Program-made: the position numbers and the translations under genes
The notes under the pieces: model-generated
Seen by the model: the letters and a program-made list of their open reading frames with translations, nothing else
Databases searched by the model: none
Told to the model about the DNA's origin: nothing
Part shown: positions 1 to 7,815 of the stretch, piece by piece
How positions within the stretch are numbered: the first letter of the stretch is position 1
Layout: each line of letters opens with the position of its first letter
Assembly: GCA_964555235.1 (NCBI GenBank)
Contig: CAZKRU010000006.1
Span: 13,245 to 77,244 of the forward strand
Source: CAZKRU01 sp964555235
Lineage (GTDB): Bacteria; Verrucomicrobiota; Verrucomicrobiia; Methylacidiphilales; CAMAQI01
DNA: 64,000 nt
Direction: 5' to 3'

Positions 1-1623
1 GGAACCGATGGCGTCCCGGGACTCATGGACTGCCTTCGAACCGGAAGCGTTCAAATTGTCAATCTCCCCGGAACCGGACTCATTGGCCAGCGCGCCATGC
101 TTCGCTACTCTGATCTTTTAATTCGCTACTACCTCCGGGAGCTTCCTCTCCTTCCGTCCATCCCGACCTTTCTCTGCTCCGATCCTGATCAGTTGGAAGA
201 GATGCGCGAAAAACCGAATCGTTACGAGTTTGCGTGGAATCACAACCGACCCTCCTCACCGGAAGCCATTCAACAGGCGCTCTCCGAAAACTCCCCCAAT
301 CTTGTCGCTCATCCTCGCCTCAAACTGGCGCAGATTCCGACCCTTCGCCCGACGACTGGAAAAATTGAAACCGCTCCCTTTACCCTCCGATGTTTTGCCT
401 TGGTGGAAGCGCGTCAAATTCGTTTTCTTGATGGAGGACTCACCCAAGTCTGGCAAGGGGGAAGCTTTCTCAACGCTCCGAGCTTTGTTGGAAAAGACAC
501 ATGGATCCTCGGTGGATCGCGAAAACGAAAAATTTCTTCCGTCATCCCTCCCTCCTCGCAATCAGATCGCTTTCTTGGAAGTCGCGTGGCAGAATCCCTC
601 TACTGGCTCGGTCGTTATCAAGAGCGGGCAGAAGGGACCGCACGGTTTCTCTCCATTCTCGATGAAATGCACCGGGAGAACATCGATCCTTCGCTCTCCC
701 GGTGGATCCCACTCTGGCAGGCCTTGAGTCGAATTTCCGGTCATCGCCCCGGATATCTGCCGCGACTCCTTAAAAAAAATCATGCGAAGGCCGTCTGGTA
801 TCTCACCTACGATTCCGAAAATCCGGCCTCCATTCTTCAATGTCTCGCCTCCGCCAAAGCCAATGCGAATGAACTCCTCGAATACGTTCCTCCCGAAGCG
901 TGGACGATTTTGACCTCGCTTCACCGTAATCTCAGCGATCATGCCGATCAACAATCGGACGGAGAGGCTCCCTCGCTTTTCACCGTACGCGAAGGATTGG
1001 ATGCCACCTTGAACCAGATTTCTGCCTTTCGGGGAATGATCCAACGCACGATGCCCCAGGATGATGGACGTTATTTTTTGAAAGCCGGTGTCTGCTTGGA
1101 ACGGGCCTTGCTCACCATAACGGCAATGAGTGAAGTTTATAACTCTCGGGAGATGCAGGCTGCCGGCCCGCAACCGGAAGATTCCGACCTCGAGAATGAG
1201 GTTCTGACCGTGATGCTTCGTGCGCTTTGCACGTTGGATGCCTATCGCCGCAAATTCCAATTCCGTGCCCTTCCCCGTCCCGTTGCTGAATTCCTCCTCT
1301 TCGAGCCCCAGATGCCGATCTCGGCCGCATTCTGTCTGGAGCAGTTGCAAGAAGCCTTTGCCTCGCCTCCACTCAACCATCCGGAAGTCCTACGAGCGTT
1401 GGCACCGCTCCGCTCCCAAATTAAATCAGGAAATCTCGACGATTGCTTTCCAACTCCCGTCCCCGGAGTCGAATCGCCTCTCATCCCGGTACTCGATAAA
1501 TTCCGCGCGGGGATCGAAGACTTGCACGAAAAGATTTCGGATGCCTTCTTTGCACACCAAGCCGGAGGGACGCAATCCTTCTTCTCAGCGGAAGCGACAC
1601 TCGATGGAGCGGAATTTTTATGA
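1..1623 (+). CDS. Circularly permuted ATP-grasp / alpha-E fusion protein, 5' end missing
   Basis: The reading frame is open from base 1, so the start lies upstream. The first 190 or so codons match the C-terminal end of the circularly permuted ATP-grasp family (DUF404/407 type): a PGLMD segment, a GTG(L/I)-type loop and KDTWIL near the domain end. From about codon 194 the alpha-E (DUF403) helical domain begins with SRVAESLYWLGRYQERAE and runs to about codon 520. The family is predicted to form amide or peptide bonds; no substrate is proven. The stop overlaps the next start (ATGA), which makes this the first visible gene of a four-gene operon with two transglutaminase-like proteins and a DUF2126 protein. 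ATP-grasp and alpha-E are often separate genes; here they are fused. The N-terminal part of the ATP-grasp core cannot be checked. Confidence 0.85.
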   Translation, partial: GTDGVPGLMDCLRTGSVQIVNLPGTGLIGQRAMLRYSDLLIRYYLRELPLLPSIPTFLCSDPDQLEEMREKPNRYEFAWNHNRPSSPEAIQQALSENSPNLVAHPRLKLAQIPTLRPTTGKIETAPFTLRCFALVEARQIRFLDGGLTQVWQGGSFLNAPSFVGKDTWILGGSRKRKISSVIPPSSQSDRFLGSRVAESLYWLGRYQERAEGTARFLSILDEMHRENIDPSLSRWIPLWQALSRISGHRPGYLPRLLKKNHAKAVWYLTYDSENPASILQCLASAKANANELLEYVPPEAWTILTSLHRNLSDHADQQSDGEAPSLFTVREGLDATLNQISAFRGMIQRTMPQDDGRYFLKAGVCLERALLTITAMSEVYNSREMQAAGPQPEDSDLENEVLTVMLRALCTLDAYRRKFQFRALPRPVAEFLLFEPQMPISAAFCLEQLQEAFASPPLNHPEVLRALAPLRSQIKSGNLDDCFPTPVPGVESPLIPVLDKFRAGIEDLHEKISDAFFAHQAGGTQSFFSAEATLDGAEFL

Positions 1624-2501
1624 ACCTTTTCGAAATCGAGCACCTCACTCATTACCACTATGAATCCGCCGCGTGCGAATCATTCGGGCACCTCCGAGTT
1701 TCTCCAAAAACCACTCCGACTCAGGAATTGATTTCGCACTCCATCGAATTAGATCCCGCCACTGAAACCGGCAACTACGCTGATTATTTCGGAAATTCGG
1801 TCGAATTCTTTTCCGTCTCCCAACGCCATGAAACACTCTCCGTTACCTCCCGGAGTCGTGTTCGGGTGAATTCTTATAAAGTCGCTGATTTTGTTCACGA
1901 AGTCACCGTTGCGGAAGCGAGACAACTCACCGCTTCAAGGCGCTTCGAACATTACGATTTCCTCCGTCCCACCCAACTCGTTCCCGTTGGAAACAAATTC
2001 GTCCCTTACGTCAGCAAATATCTTCCCGAGGGAAGATCGCTCGTCGAGGGGGTACTCGATCTCAATCAATTTATCTACGAGCGGTTTCAATATCAAAGCG
2101 GTAAGACCGATGTCCGGACGGACGCGCTGAAAGTCGCCCGCACCAAACGCGGTGTCTGTCAGGATTTTTCGCACTTTATGCTTGGTGTTTTACGCACGGC
2201 ACAAATTCCGGCGCGTTACGTCAGCGGTTACATTGAAACCATCAATCCGACGACTCCCTCTGATCTTCCTGATCTCATTGGCTCCGCCGCCAGCCACGCC
2301 TGGGTTGAAGTCCTGCTTCCGGGACAAACCTGGTTTGGTCTGGATCCAACCAATAATCTCCAAGTCGGCGACCGCCATATCGTCATTGCTACCGGACGCG
2401 ACTACAACGATGTTCCTCCGCTTCGAGGGACCTATCGCGGCCCCAAATGTCAGTCGATGGATGTCAAAGTTCGGGTCACCCGGATTTCAAAAACGACATG
2501 A
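1620..2501 (+). CDS. Transglutaminase-like cysteine protease-fold protein, first copy
   Basis: The 293-residue protein has the bacterial transglutaminase N-terminal beta region (about 1-100) and a transglutaminase-like core. The triad is visible as C180 in RGVCQDFSHF, H226 in ASHAWVEV and D242 in FGLDPTNN. No signal peptide is seen, so it is probably cytoplasmic. Such proteins are encoded beside circularly permuted ATP-grasp/alpha-E genes in many bacteria and may cut or transfer peptide bonds made by the ligase; this role is inference. The start overlaps the upstream stop by four bases (ATGA), as does its own stop with the next gene, which suggests translational coupling. It is a divergent paralogue of the following gene. 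Confidence 0.9.
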   Translation: MNLFEIEHLTHYHYESAACESFGHLRVSPKTTPTQELISHSIELDPATETGNYADYFGNSVEFFSVSQRHETLSVTSRSRVRVNSYKVADFVHEVTVAEARQLTASRRFEHYDFLRPTQLVPVGNKFVPYVSKYLPEGRSLVEGVLDLNQFIYERFQYQSGKTDVRTDALKVARTKRGVCQDFSHFMLGVLRTAQIPARYVSGYIETINPTTPSDLPDLIGSAASHAWVEVLLPGQTWFGLDPTNNLQVGDRHIVIATGRDYNDVPPLRGTYRGPKCQSMDVKVRVTRISKTT

Positions 2502-3373
2502 AAAAGTTACTGAACATCCACCATCGGACCGTTTACCGTTACGAGCTTCCTGTTCAGTTTGGATTACATCATCTCCGGTTACGCCCCATTGAAGATCACC
2601 ATCAACGTCTCTTTGATTTTCAACTTCAGATTACACCGACACCTCGGCTTCGTTGGGGGCGTGATCTTTTTCACAACATCATCACCTTTTCTGAATTCAA
2701 TCACTCCTCCTCCGAGCTGGTGATTGAAAGCTCTTCCCGCGTTGAGGTCTCAAATCACAACCCGTTTGACTTTTTTCTCTCACCGGAGGCCGTTGAGTAT
2801 CCGTTTTTTTATCCCGAAGAGGAGCGTCCCGCCCTGGAGCCATTTCTGCTTCCGCTCTATCCCGAAGACCAACGCATGATTCATTCTTGGATGCGTCCCT
2901 TTCTCGATCTTGAGGGCCGCGCCAAAACCCTCGACTTTCTCCTCGCCATCAATCGGACCATTCCCCGGATGTTCAGTTACGTGCGACGTCCGGAAATCGG
3001 AATTCAATCCCCGAGCCAAACGATTCACCTACGCAGCGGCTCCTGTCGCGATTTCGCCCTGCTTCTGATGGAAACCGCACGCACCTGTGGAATTGCCGCA
3101 CGATTTGTGAGTGGGTATTTGGTGAATTTTTCCCCACACGAAATGAACTCGTTTGCCGTCGGCGCCATGCACGCCTGGACTCAGCTTTATCTACCGGGAG
3201 CCGGATGGCTCGACTTTGACCCGACGTCAGGAATCCTCACCGGACTCGATCACGTTCGTGTGGCGGTTGGAAGAACTCCTCAAGACGCGACTCCGATTCA
3301 AGGTGCCTTCTCCGGAAACCCAGGACAATTTCAATACATCGACGTCGATGTCAAAGTGCAGGAGGTGTTATGA
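2498..3373 (+). CDS. Transglutaminase-like cysteine protease-fold protein, second copy
   Basis: This 291-residue protein resembles its upstream neighbour. It has an N-terminal beta region beginning LNIHHRTVYRYELPV and a core with C183 (GSCRDFALLL), H225 (MHAWTQLYLPG) and D241 (LDFDPTSG), so the triad is intact. I chose the ATG at 2498 because it forms the ATGA overlap seen at every junction of this operon; an earlier ATG at 2447 would add 17 unconserved residues inside the previous gene. Both triads being intact argues for two different substrates or steps rather than one decayed copy. In many DUF2126 proteins a transglutaminase domain is fused at the N-terminus; here it is a separate gene directly upstream of the DUF2126 gene. 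Confidence 0.9.
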   Translation: MKKLLNIHHRTVYRYELPVQFGLHHLRLRPIEDHHQRLFDFQLQITPTPRLRWGRDLFHNIITFSEFNHSSSELVIESSSRVEVSNHNPFDFFLSPEAVEYPFFYPEEERPALEPFLLPLYPEDQRMIHSWMRPFLDLEGRAKTLDFLLAINRTIPRMFSYVRRPEIGIQSPSQTIHLRSGSCRDFALLLMETARTCGIAARFVSGYLVNFSPHEMNSFAVGAMHAWTQLYLPGAGWLDFDPTSGILTGLDHVRVAVGRTPQDATPIQGAFSGNPGQFQYIDVDVKVQEVL

Positions 3374-5604
3374 GTCTCACCGCTTTTCGAAAACTCGGTC
3401 AGCAGGCCGACCGGCGGCTCGCGGAACATGGCTTCACTCTCACCCAAGGCGGGGAGCCGACTTTTGTTCCGACGAACCCGGCAGCTCCTGAATGGAATAC
3501 TGCCGCCATCGGATCCGAGAAGCTCGACTGCACGATGCACCTCTGCTCGAAAATGATTCCAACGCTTTTCCCAGGAGGCGTTCCGATCAAATCGATGGGA
3601 AAACATTATCCGGGCGAACCGATTCCTCGCTGGTCTCTCGCCCTTTATCGGACAAAAACCGGTACTCCCCTTTGGAAAAACCGTTCTCTGGTGGATCTTA
3701 AGCTCAGGGACCATTCCATTACACATTCCCCCAAACTTCCGGCACAATGGCTTTCCAAAATTGCAGAGCATTTGAAAATCAAGCCTCACCTCCTCTCCGC
3801 CTACGAAAACCCGGAGCTTGCCGCTCGCGCGGCTTATGAACAAGGAAAGACCTCCCCCTGGCCCCGCTTCAATCCTCATACCCGGAATTTTGAAATTCCG
3901 AAGTTGACTCCCGACGAGGCTCAAATCTGGAATGCCTTTGGAATTCCCAAAGGAGCGGTTCTTCCTCTCACCGATCTTGATGGAGTTTGGAAAACCAACC
4001 GGTGGGACCTTTTTCAAGACCGCCCGCTTCTGCTCATTCCCGGAGATAGCGCCATCGGGTTGCGCCTTCCGCTTTCGCAGCTTCCTCCCACAACCCTTCG
4101 CACAGCACTCACCGCGGAACTTCGCGAGGGACTTCCCGTGCTTTTCCTGCCGCCACTCTCCGATCCGAAATCGGTCATTGCGTTAGTCCATGCCATTGAA
4201 ACCGCAACGGAAGCATTGGGACTTCGCACCATTTTGATCGAAGGGTACCCGCCTCCGATGGGAGATCTTTTGGAATCTTTTCAATTCTCTCCGGATCCCG
4301 GCGTCATCGAAGTGAATCTCCCTCCCTCGGCCACTTGGAATCTTCTTGAAACCCGGATTCAAGCGCTCTTCAAAGCAGCGAACGCTTCTGATCTCGTCGG
4401 CTATAAATACCAATTCACCGGACGAAAATCAGGAACGGGAGGAGGGGCTCACATTGTTCTGGGAGGAGCAACCCATGACACCAATCCGTTTCTCCAACGC
4501 CCCACCCTTCTCTCCAGTTTTCTTCGTTTTTTTCACAATCATCCGTCGCTCTCCTATCTTTTTGCCGGATTGAATGTCGGACCCTCTTCGCAGTCCCCTC
4601 GTGCGGATGAGAGTATCGGCCATCTCCTCTCCGACTTCGAACTCGCCCTGCGGCAAGTCGAACAATCTCCCATTCCTGCCGATCCCGCAATGATCGATGG
4701 AGTCTTGAGACATTACATTCTCGACCTGCATGGCAACACCCATCGCGCCGAGATCAGCATTGATAAATTCTGGAATCCGTTTCAACCGAACGGACGCCTC
4801 GGCCTCGTTGAATTTCGAGCCATCGAAATGATGCCAACCGCTCCAATGCTGCTCGGTCTCAACGCGCTGCTCCGAGCTCTAGCCGCCGCCTTTGTCCAAA
4901 GGCCGTATCGGAAGCCACTCCACGATTGGAAATCCGAAAAGCTGGATCGCCTTTCGCTCCCTTATTTTCTGGAAAAAGATTTTCAAGAGGTCGTCCTCTT
5001 TTTAAAACAGGCCGGATTTAGCCTGGAAGCCGAAGCCTTTCACCCTCACATTGATTTTCGTTATCCCAAACTTCTGGAAACAAAAATTACCGGAACCGAT
5101 TGGACCTTGCGCCGGGCGCTCGAATGCTGGCCAGTCCTCGGCGAGGAACCCTCGGGGAGTTTCACTTCCCGCTGGATGGATTCCTCTACGGATCGATTGG
5201 AGCTTTCCCTCAAACACGCGTCAGGACTCAGCAAAGTGCGCGTCGCCATCAACGGAATCGACATTCCCTTCCGAAAAACAAGTGAGGGCGCTGCCGTTTT
5301 TGGGATTCGCTACCGGATGTTCTCGCTCCACCGGATGCTTCACCCCCAAATCCCGTCGCACGCCCCGTTGCTTCTCGATTTCTACGATCCGAAACGTCAC
5401 GTTATTTTAGAAAGCGTTCGCATTCATCCGTGGACCCTCAATCCCGACGGCTACCCAGGACTTCCGACGACCGAACGTGAAGCCCGAAAGCGCCAAAAAG
5501 AACTTCTCATTCATCTTCCCGAACGAAAAGGCCTTCCCTTCCGTCCCGAAAAAATGCGCTCCAAAACCCCATGGAAATGGGTCCTGGATCTGCATTGGGT
5601 TTGA
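3370..5604 (+). CDS. DUF2126 family protein (COG4196 type), predicted amide-bond ligase
   Basis: The 744-residue protein starts directly with the DUF2126 signature LTQGGEPTFVP (residues about 19-29), followed by AEWNTAA-like and YPGEPIPRWSL segments. A glycine-rich segment GTGGGAHIVLGG and the later GRLGLVEFRAIEM resemble catalytic parts of carboxylate-amine ligases related to glutamate-cysteine ligase; that relationship is recalled, not computed. Family members I know are usually near 1,100 residues because they carry an N-terminal transglutaminase domain, which here is encoded separately upstream. It is the last gene of the operon, joined by an ATGA overlap. The reaction is unknown. Confidence 0.85.
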   Translation: MSLTAFRKLGQQADRRLAEHGFTLTQGGEPTFVPTNPAAPEWNTAAIGSEKLDCTMHLCSKMIPTLFPGGVPIKSMGKHYPGEPIPRWSLALYRTKTGTPLWKNRSLVDLKLRDHSITHSPKLPAQWLSKIAEHLKIKPHLLSAYENPELAARAAYEQGKTSPWPRFNPHTRNFEIPKLTPDEAQIWNAFGIPKGAVLPLTDLDGVWKTNRWDLFQDRPLLLIPGDSAIGLRLPLSQLPPTTLRTALTAELREGLPVLFLPPLSDPKSVIALVHAIETATEALGLRTILIEGYPPPMGDLLESFQFSPDPGVIEVNLPPSATWNLLETRIQALFKAANASDLVGYKYQFTGRKSGTGGGAHIVLGGATHDTNPFLQRPTLLSSFLRFFHNHPSLSYLFAGLNVGPSSQSPRADESIGHLLSDFELALRQVEQSPIPADPAMIDGVLRHYILDLHGNTHRAEISIDKFWNPFQPNGRLGLVEFRAIEMMPTAPMLLGLNALLRALAAAFVQRPYRKPLHDWKSEKLDRLSLPYFLEKDFQEVVLFLKQAGFSLEAEAFHPHIDFRYPKLLETKITGTDWTLRRALECWPVLGEEPSGSFTSRWMDSSTDRLELSLKHASGLSKVRVAINGIDIPFRKTSEGAAVFGIRYRMFSLHRMLHPQIPSHAPLLLDFYDPKRHVILESVRIHPWTLNPDGYPGLPTTEREARKRQKELLIHLPERKGLPFRPEKMRSKTPWKWVLDLHWV

Positions 5605-5710
5605 GTCTTGGTCGCGTGACCTCAATGAGGGTGCCGTGATACGTTAAAGCATTAGAGCTCGATCCTCTTTTGAATTGTCGTTTACTAATCACCATGCACG
5701 ATGAATAAGC

Positions 5711-5998
5711 GTGGATATCGTCATTTCACCTCAGGCCGAACAGGATTTACAATCATTCTTGGAGTACACACACTTTGCAGAAGGGGCATGCGATTTTGTG
5801 GGATTTTTAATTGGTCCTCGACTACGAGGAATCGCGTTATTCCCTCAAATTTATCCGGAAGTTACAGGTCGGCCTGGAGTCCGAAAAATTTCAGAACCAC
5901 CATTTTTAATTTTTTATCGAATCGAAAAAACTCGGATCGTCATCTTAAGATTCTGGCATGGATCCCAAGACGGGATTCCGGACTTCCATCAGGCGTGA
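5711..5998 (+). CDS. RelE/ParE-family toxin
   Basis: This 95-residue protein starts with GTG; an in-frame TGA at 5702 rules out a longer form. The C-terminal half carries the family pattern RPGVRKI, then PPFLIFYRI and IVILRFWHGSQD, which in ParE/RelE toxins forms the central sheet and terminal strand. Toxins of this family inhibit gyrase (ParE) or cut mRNA on the ribosome (RelE); which applies here cannot be told. No antitoxin gene fits in the 106 bases upstream, although the usual order is antitoxin then toxin. Instead a small antitoxin-like gene lies downstream on the other strand, with overlapping tails. Confidence 0.75.
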   Translation: MDIVISPQAEQDLQSFLEYTHFAEGACDFVGFLIGPRLRGIALFPQIYPEVTGRPGVRKISEPPFLIFYRIEKTRIVILRFWHGSQDGIPDFHQA

Positions 5999-6153
5999 AT
6001 TAATTGTGATTTACGCTTTTTAATAAACGCTTGAATCCTGGAGCGTAACTGAGCCGGGGTCAGACATTTTCCTTCGCGAGCGGACTTTAATCCCGCATCA
6101 ATCACAGCAAGTTCCGCATCAGAAACTTTGACTTTTTTAGGAAACTTAGCCAT
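5989..6153 (-). CDS. Small antitoxin-like protein convergent with the RelE/ParE toxin
   Basis: I translated this 54-residue frame by hand. It begins MAKFPKKVKVSDAELAVID and continues with AREGKCLTPAQLRSRIQAF, ending in a basic tail. The pattern of an acidic helix, then AREG, then a hydrophobic helix ending xRI..F resembles the C-terminal toxin-binding part of ParD- or addiction-module antitoxins. It reads towards the toxin gene and their last ten bases overlap. A GGGA lies right against the ATG, so the ribosome site is weak. It could be chance, but the frame is clean, starts with ATG and sits exactly where a toxin partner is missing. Confidence 0.5.
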   Translation of the reverse strand: MAKFPKKVKVSDAELAVIDAGLKSAREGKCLTPAQLRSRIQAFIKKRKSQLIHA

Positions 6154-6280
6154 TCCCTACGATAGGCACAAAACCGATGCCGGTCAACTTTTCATCAAAG
6201 GAGTAAATTCCAAACTACAAACAGATTCGATTCAGACTTGTCGCCACTGAAATGCTCACGCACTCTTCAAGTTAGATATT

Positions 6281-7414
6281 ATGAAATTACCGTTCCTTTG
6301 CCTTCTGGCATTGATCTTTGTTGTTGAGATCCATTCAGCGACTGATCCATCCCTTGTGGCTCATGAATGGGGAACGATCACTTCGCATCACTTCCCGGAT
6401 GGAAGGAGTGCGGGGAGGCTGAATCGCATCTCTGCAACCGAGGTCTTGCCCGATTTTGTTCATAAATTTGAACCCCCTGAAACATCGAATCATCCAGAGC
6501 AAGTTTTAGGTAAATCCACCATGGTCCCAGGCCGTCCTGACGTAATCATGCGATTAGAAACTCCGGTCATCTATTTTTATCCGTCCGCGAAAGCTTCCAT
6601 CCCATCTCCCTTTGAAGTGAACGTCAGATTCCGCGGAGGGATCGTCAATGAGTTCTATCCAAATGCCACGGCAAGTGTGGAATTGGACTACGATCGCATC
6701 CAGTCAAAAATGGGGGCTGGAATCTTAAAGAATTGGGACGGCAACGTCTTAAACAACTATGTCATCGGCTCATTACGCTGGAATGAAGTTCAACTCGCAA
6801 AAAACTTACCGCTTCCCAAGACTTCGAATCCAGTTTGGTTATCGCCGCGGAAAGTCCTGGCAACTTCTGCCCGCGCTTCAGGCGAAAGTGAAAAGTACTT
6901 ATTCTATCGAGGGGTCGCCCACCTTGACGCACTGATGCAAACTCAGATCCTTTCCAATGAATTGATCCTACGGACCCCGCGCACGCTTCATTGGCTTAAC
7001 GCTAAATCAATGGTTCTTTCAGGAGTCTGGTTCGTAGGCGTTCGGGAAGATGGAGCCGTGGCCTTCCGTACCCTTGGAAAAAAAACCATTGCTCGAACGG
7101 ATCTTTCCAAAGAAATCGCTCGGACGGAATGCTTTCAAGCATCGGACTATACGAAGAAAAACCTGGATCAACTTCAAGACTCTCTTAAAAACTCCCTCAT
7201 CACAACAGGTCTCTTTAAAGATGAAGCGGAAGCAATGCTGGCAACTTGGGATCACAGCTACTTCAAATCACCCGGCATGAGAGTTTTTTACGTAGTGCCA
7301 GCAGAGTGGCTTCATTATTTTCTCCCCTTGCAAATTTCAACGCCACATCAATTGACGCGAGCTTTCATCGGACGAATCGACTTACTCCAAGATCCGGCAA
7401 AAGCTTCGAAATAG
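6281..7414 (+). CDS. Secreted protein of unknown function with HEWGT motif
   Basis: The 377-residue protein has a clear signal peptide (MKLPFLCLLALIFVVEIHSA) and is likely periplasmic or outer-membrane associated. The mature start VAHEWGTITSH matches a family I have seen repeatedly in planctomycetes and Verrucomicrobia, where HEWGT(F/I)T follows the signal peptide. Other marks are METPVIYFY-like (RLETPVIYFYPS), FYPNA, and a C-terminal segment GMRVFYVVPAEW before LPLQI. The conserved His/Glu could bind metal, but no function is established. It stands alone, with the toxin pair upstream and a hairpin array downstream. Confidence 0.75.
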   Translation: MKLPFLCLLALIFVVEIHSATDPSLVAHEWGTITSHHFPDGRSAGRLNRISATEVLPDFVHKFEPPETSNHPEQVLGKSTMVPGRPDVIMRLETPVIYFYPSAKASIPSPFEVNVRFRGGIVNEFYPNATASVELDYDRIQSKMGAGILKNWDGNVLNNYVIGSLRWNEVQLAKNLPLPKTSNPVWLSPRKVLATSARASGESEKYLFYRGVAHLDALMQTQILSNELILRTPRTLHWLNAKSMVLSGVWFVGVREDGAVAFRTLGKKTIARTDLSKEIARTECFQASDYTKKNLDQLQDSLKNSLITTGLFKDEAEAMLATWDHSYFKSPGMRVFYVVPAEWLHYFLPLQISTPHQLTRAFIGRIDLLQDPAKASK

Positions 7415-7427
7415 CATTTCTCGGATC

Positions 7428-7810
7428 TTGGTAGGGAGCCCTCGATGAATGTTGTCCACCGGGAGTGGACAACATGGATCCATCCAAAGGATGGACCCGA
7501 AGGGCGGAGCTCGACGGGAGTCGAGGCCGTCAACGCGCCGTTCCCCAGTTTATCCCAGATTTTGCATTAGGAAATGCAAAATCTGTCCTGGCGGGCGCCA
7601 GGACCGAAAGCATTCGGGGTAAAACCCCGCCGAGATTTCATTCACCATTTTGGTGAATGAAATTGAAGGAGAAATCGGCCTCAAAAAACCCCTCTTTCAG
7701 AGCGGATTTTTATGAGGCAAATTTTGAAATAGAGGGGCTATTGCAAAATTTGGGTTTATCCCAAAGCCCGGCGGGCTCATCGTCCGTCAGCTGACGGACC
7801 GCCCTACCAA
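7428..7810. repeat. REP-bounded array of about ten consecutive hairpins
   Basis: The whole gap before guaA is one structured block bounded by inverted TTGGTAGGG (7428-7436) and CCCTACCAA (7802-7810). Inside are adjacent inverted repeats of unrelated sequence: 7449-7475 (11-bp stem), 7479-7495 (7), 7510-7525 (6), 7556-7585 (13), 7585-7604 (8), 7615-7629 (6), 7635-7663 (13), 7718-7752 (9 with an inner 5), 7765-7777 (5) and 7782-7799 (18-bp perfect palindrome). Loops are mostly three to five bases. The ends match the GTAG-type REP family seen elsewhere in this window. No convincing reading frame is present. Confidence 0.8.
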
Positions 7811-7815
7811 AAACA

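Noticed and set aside
562..1380. Long minus-strand frame opposite the alpha-E gene
   Set aside because: Shadow of a well-supported gene with no recognisable domain.
7465..7656. 63-codon plus-strand frame in the hairpin array
   Set aside because: The stems explain the sequence better; composition is not protein-like and there is no ribosome site.
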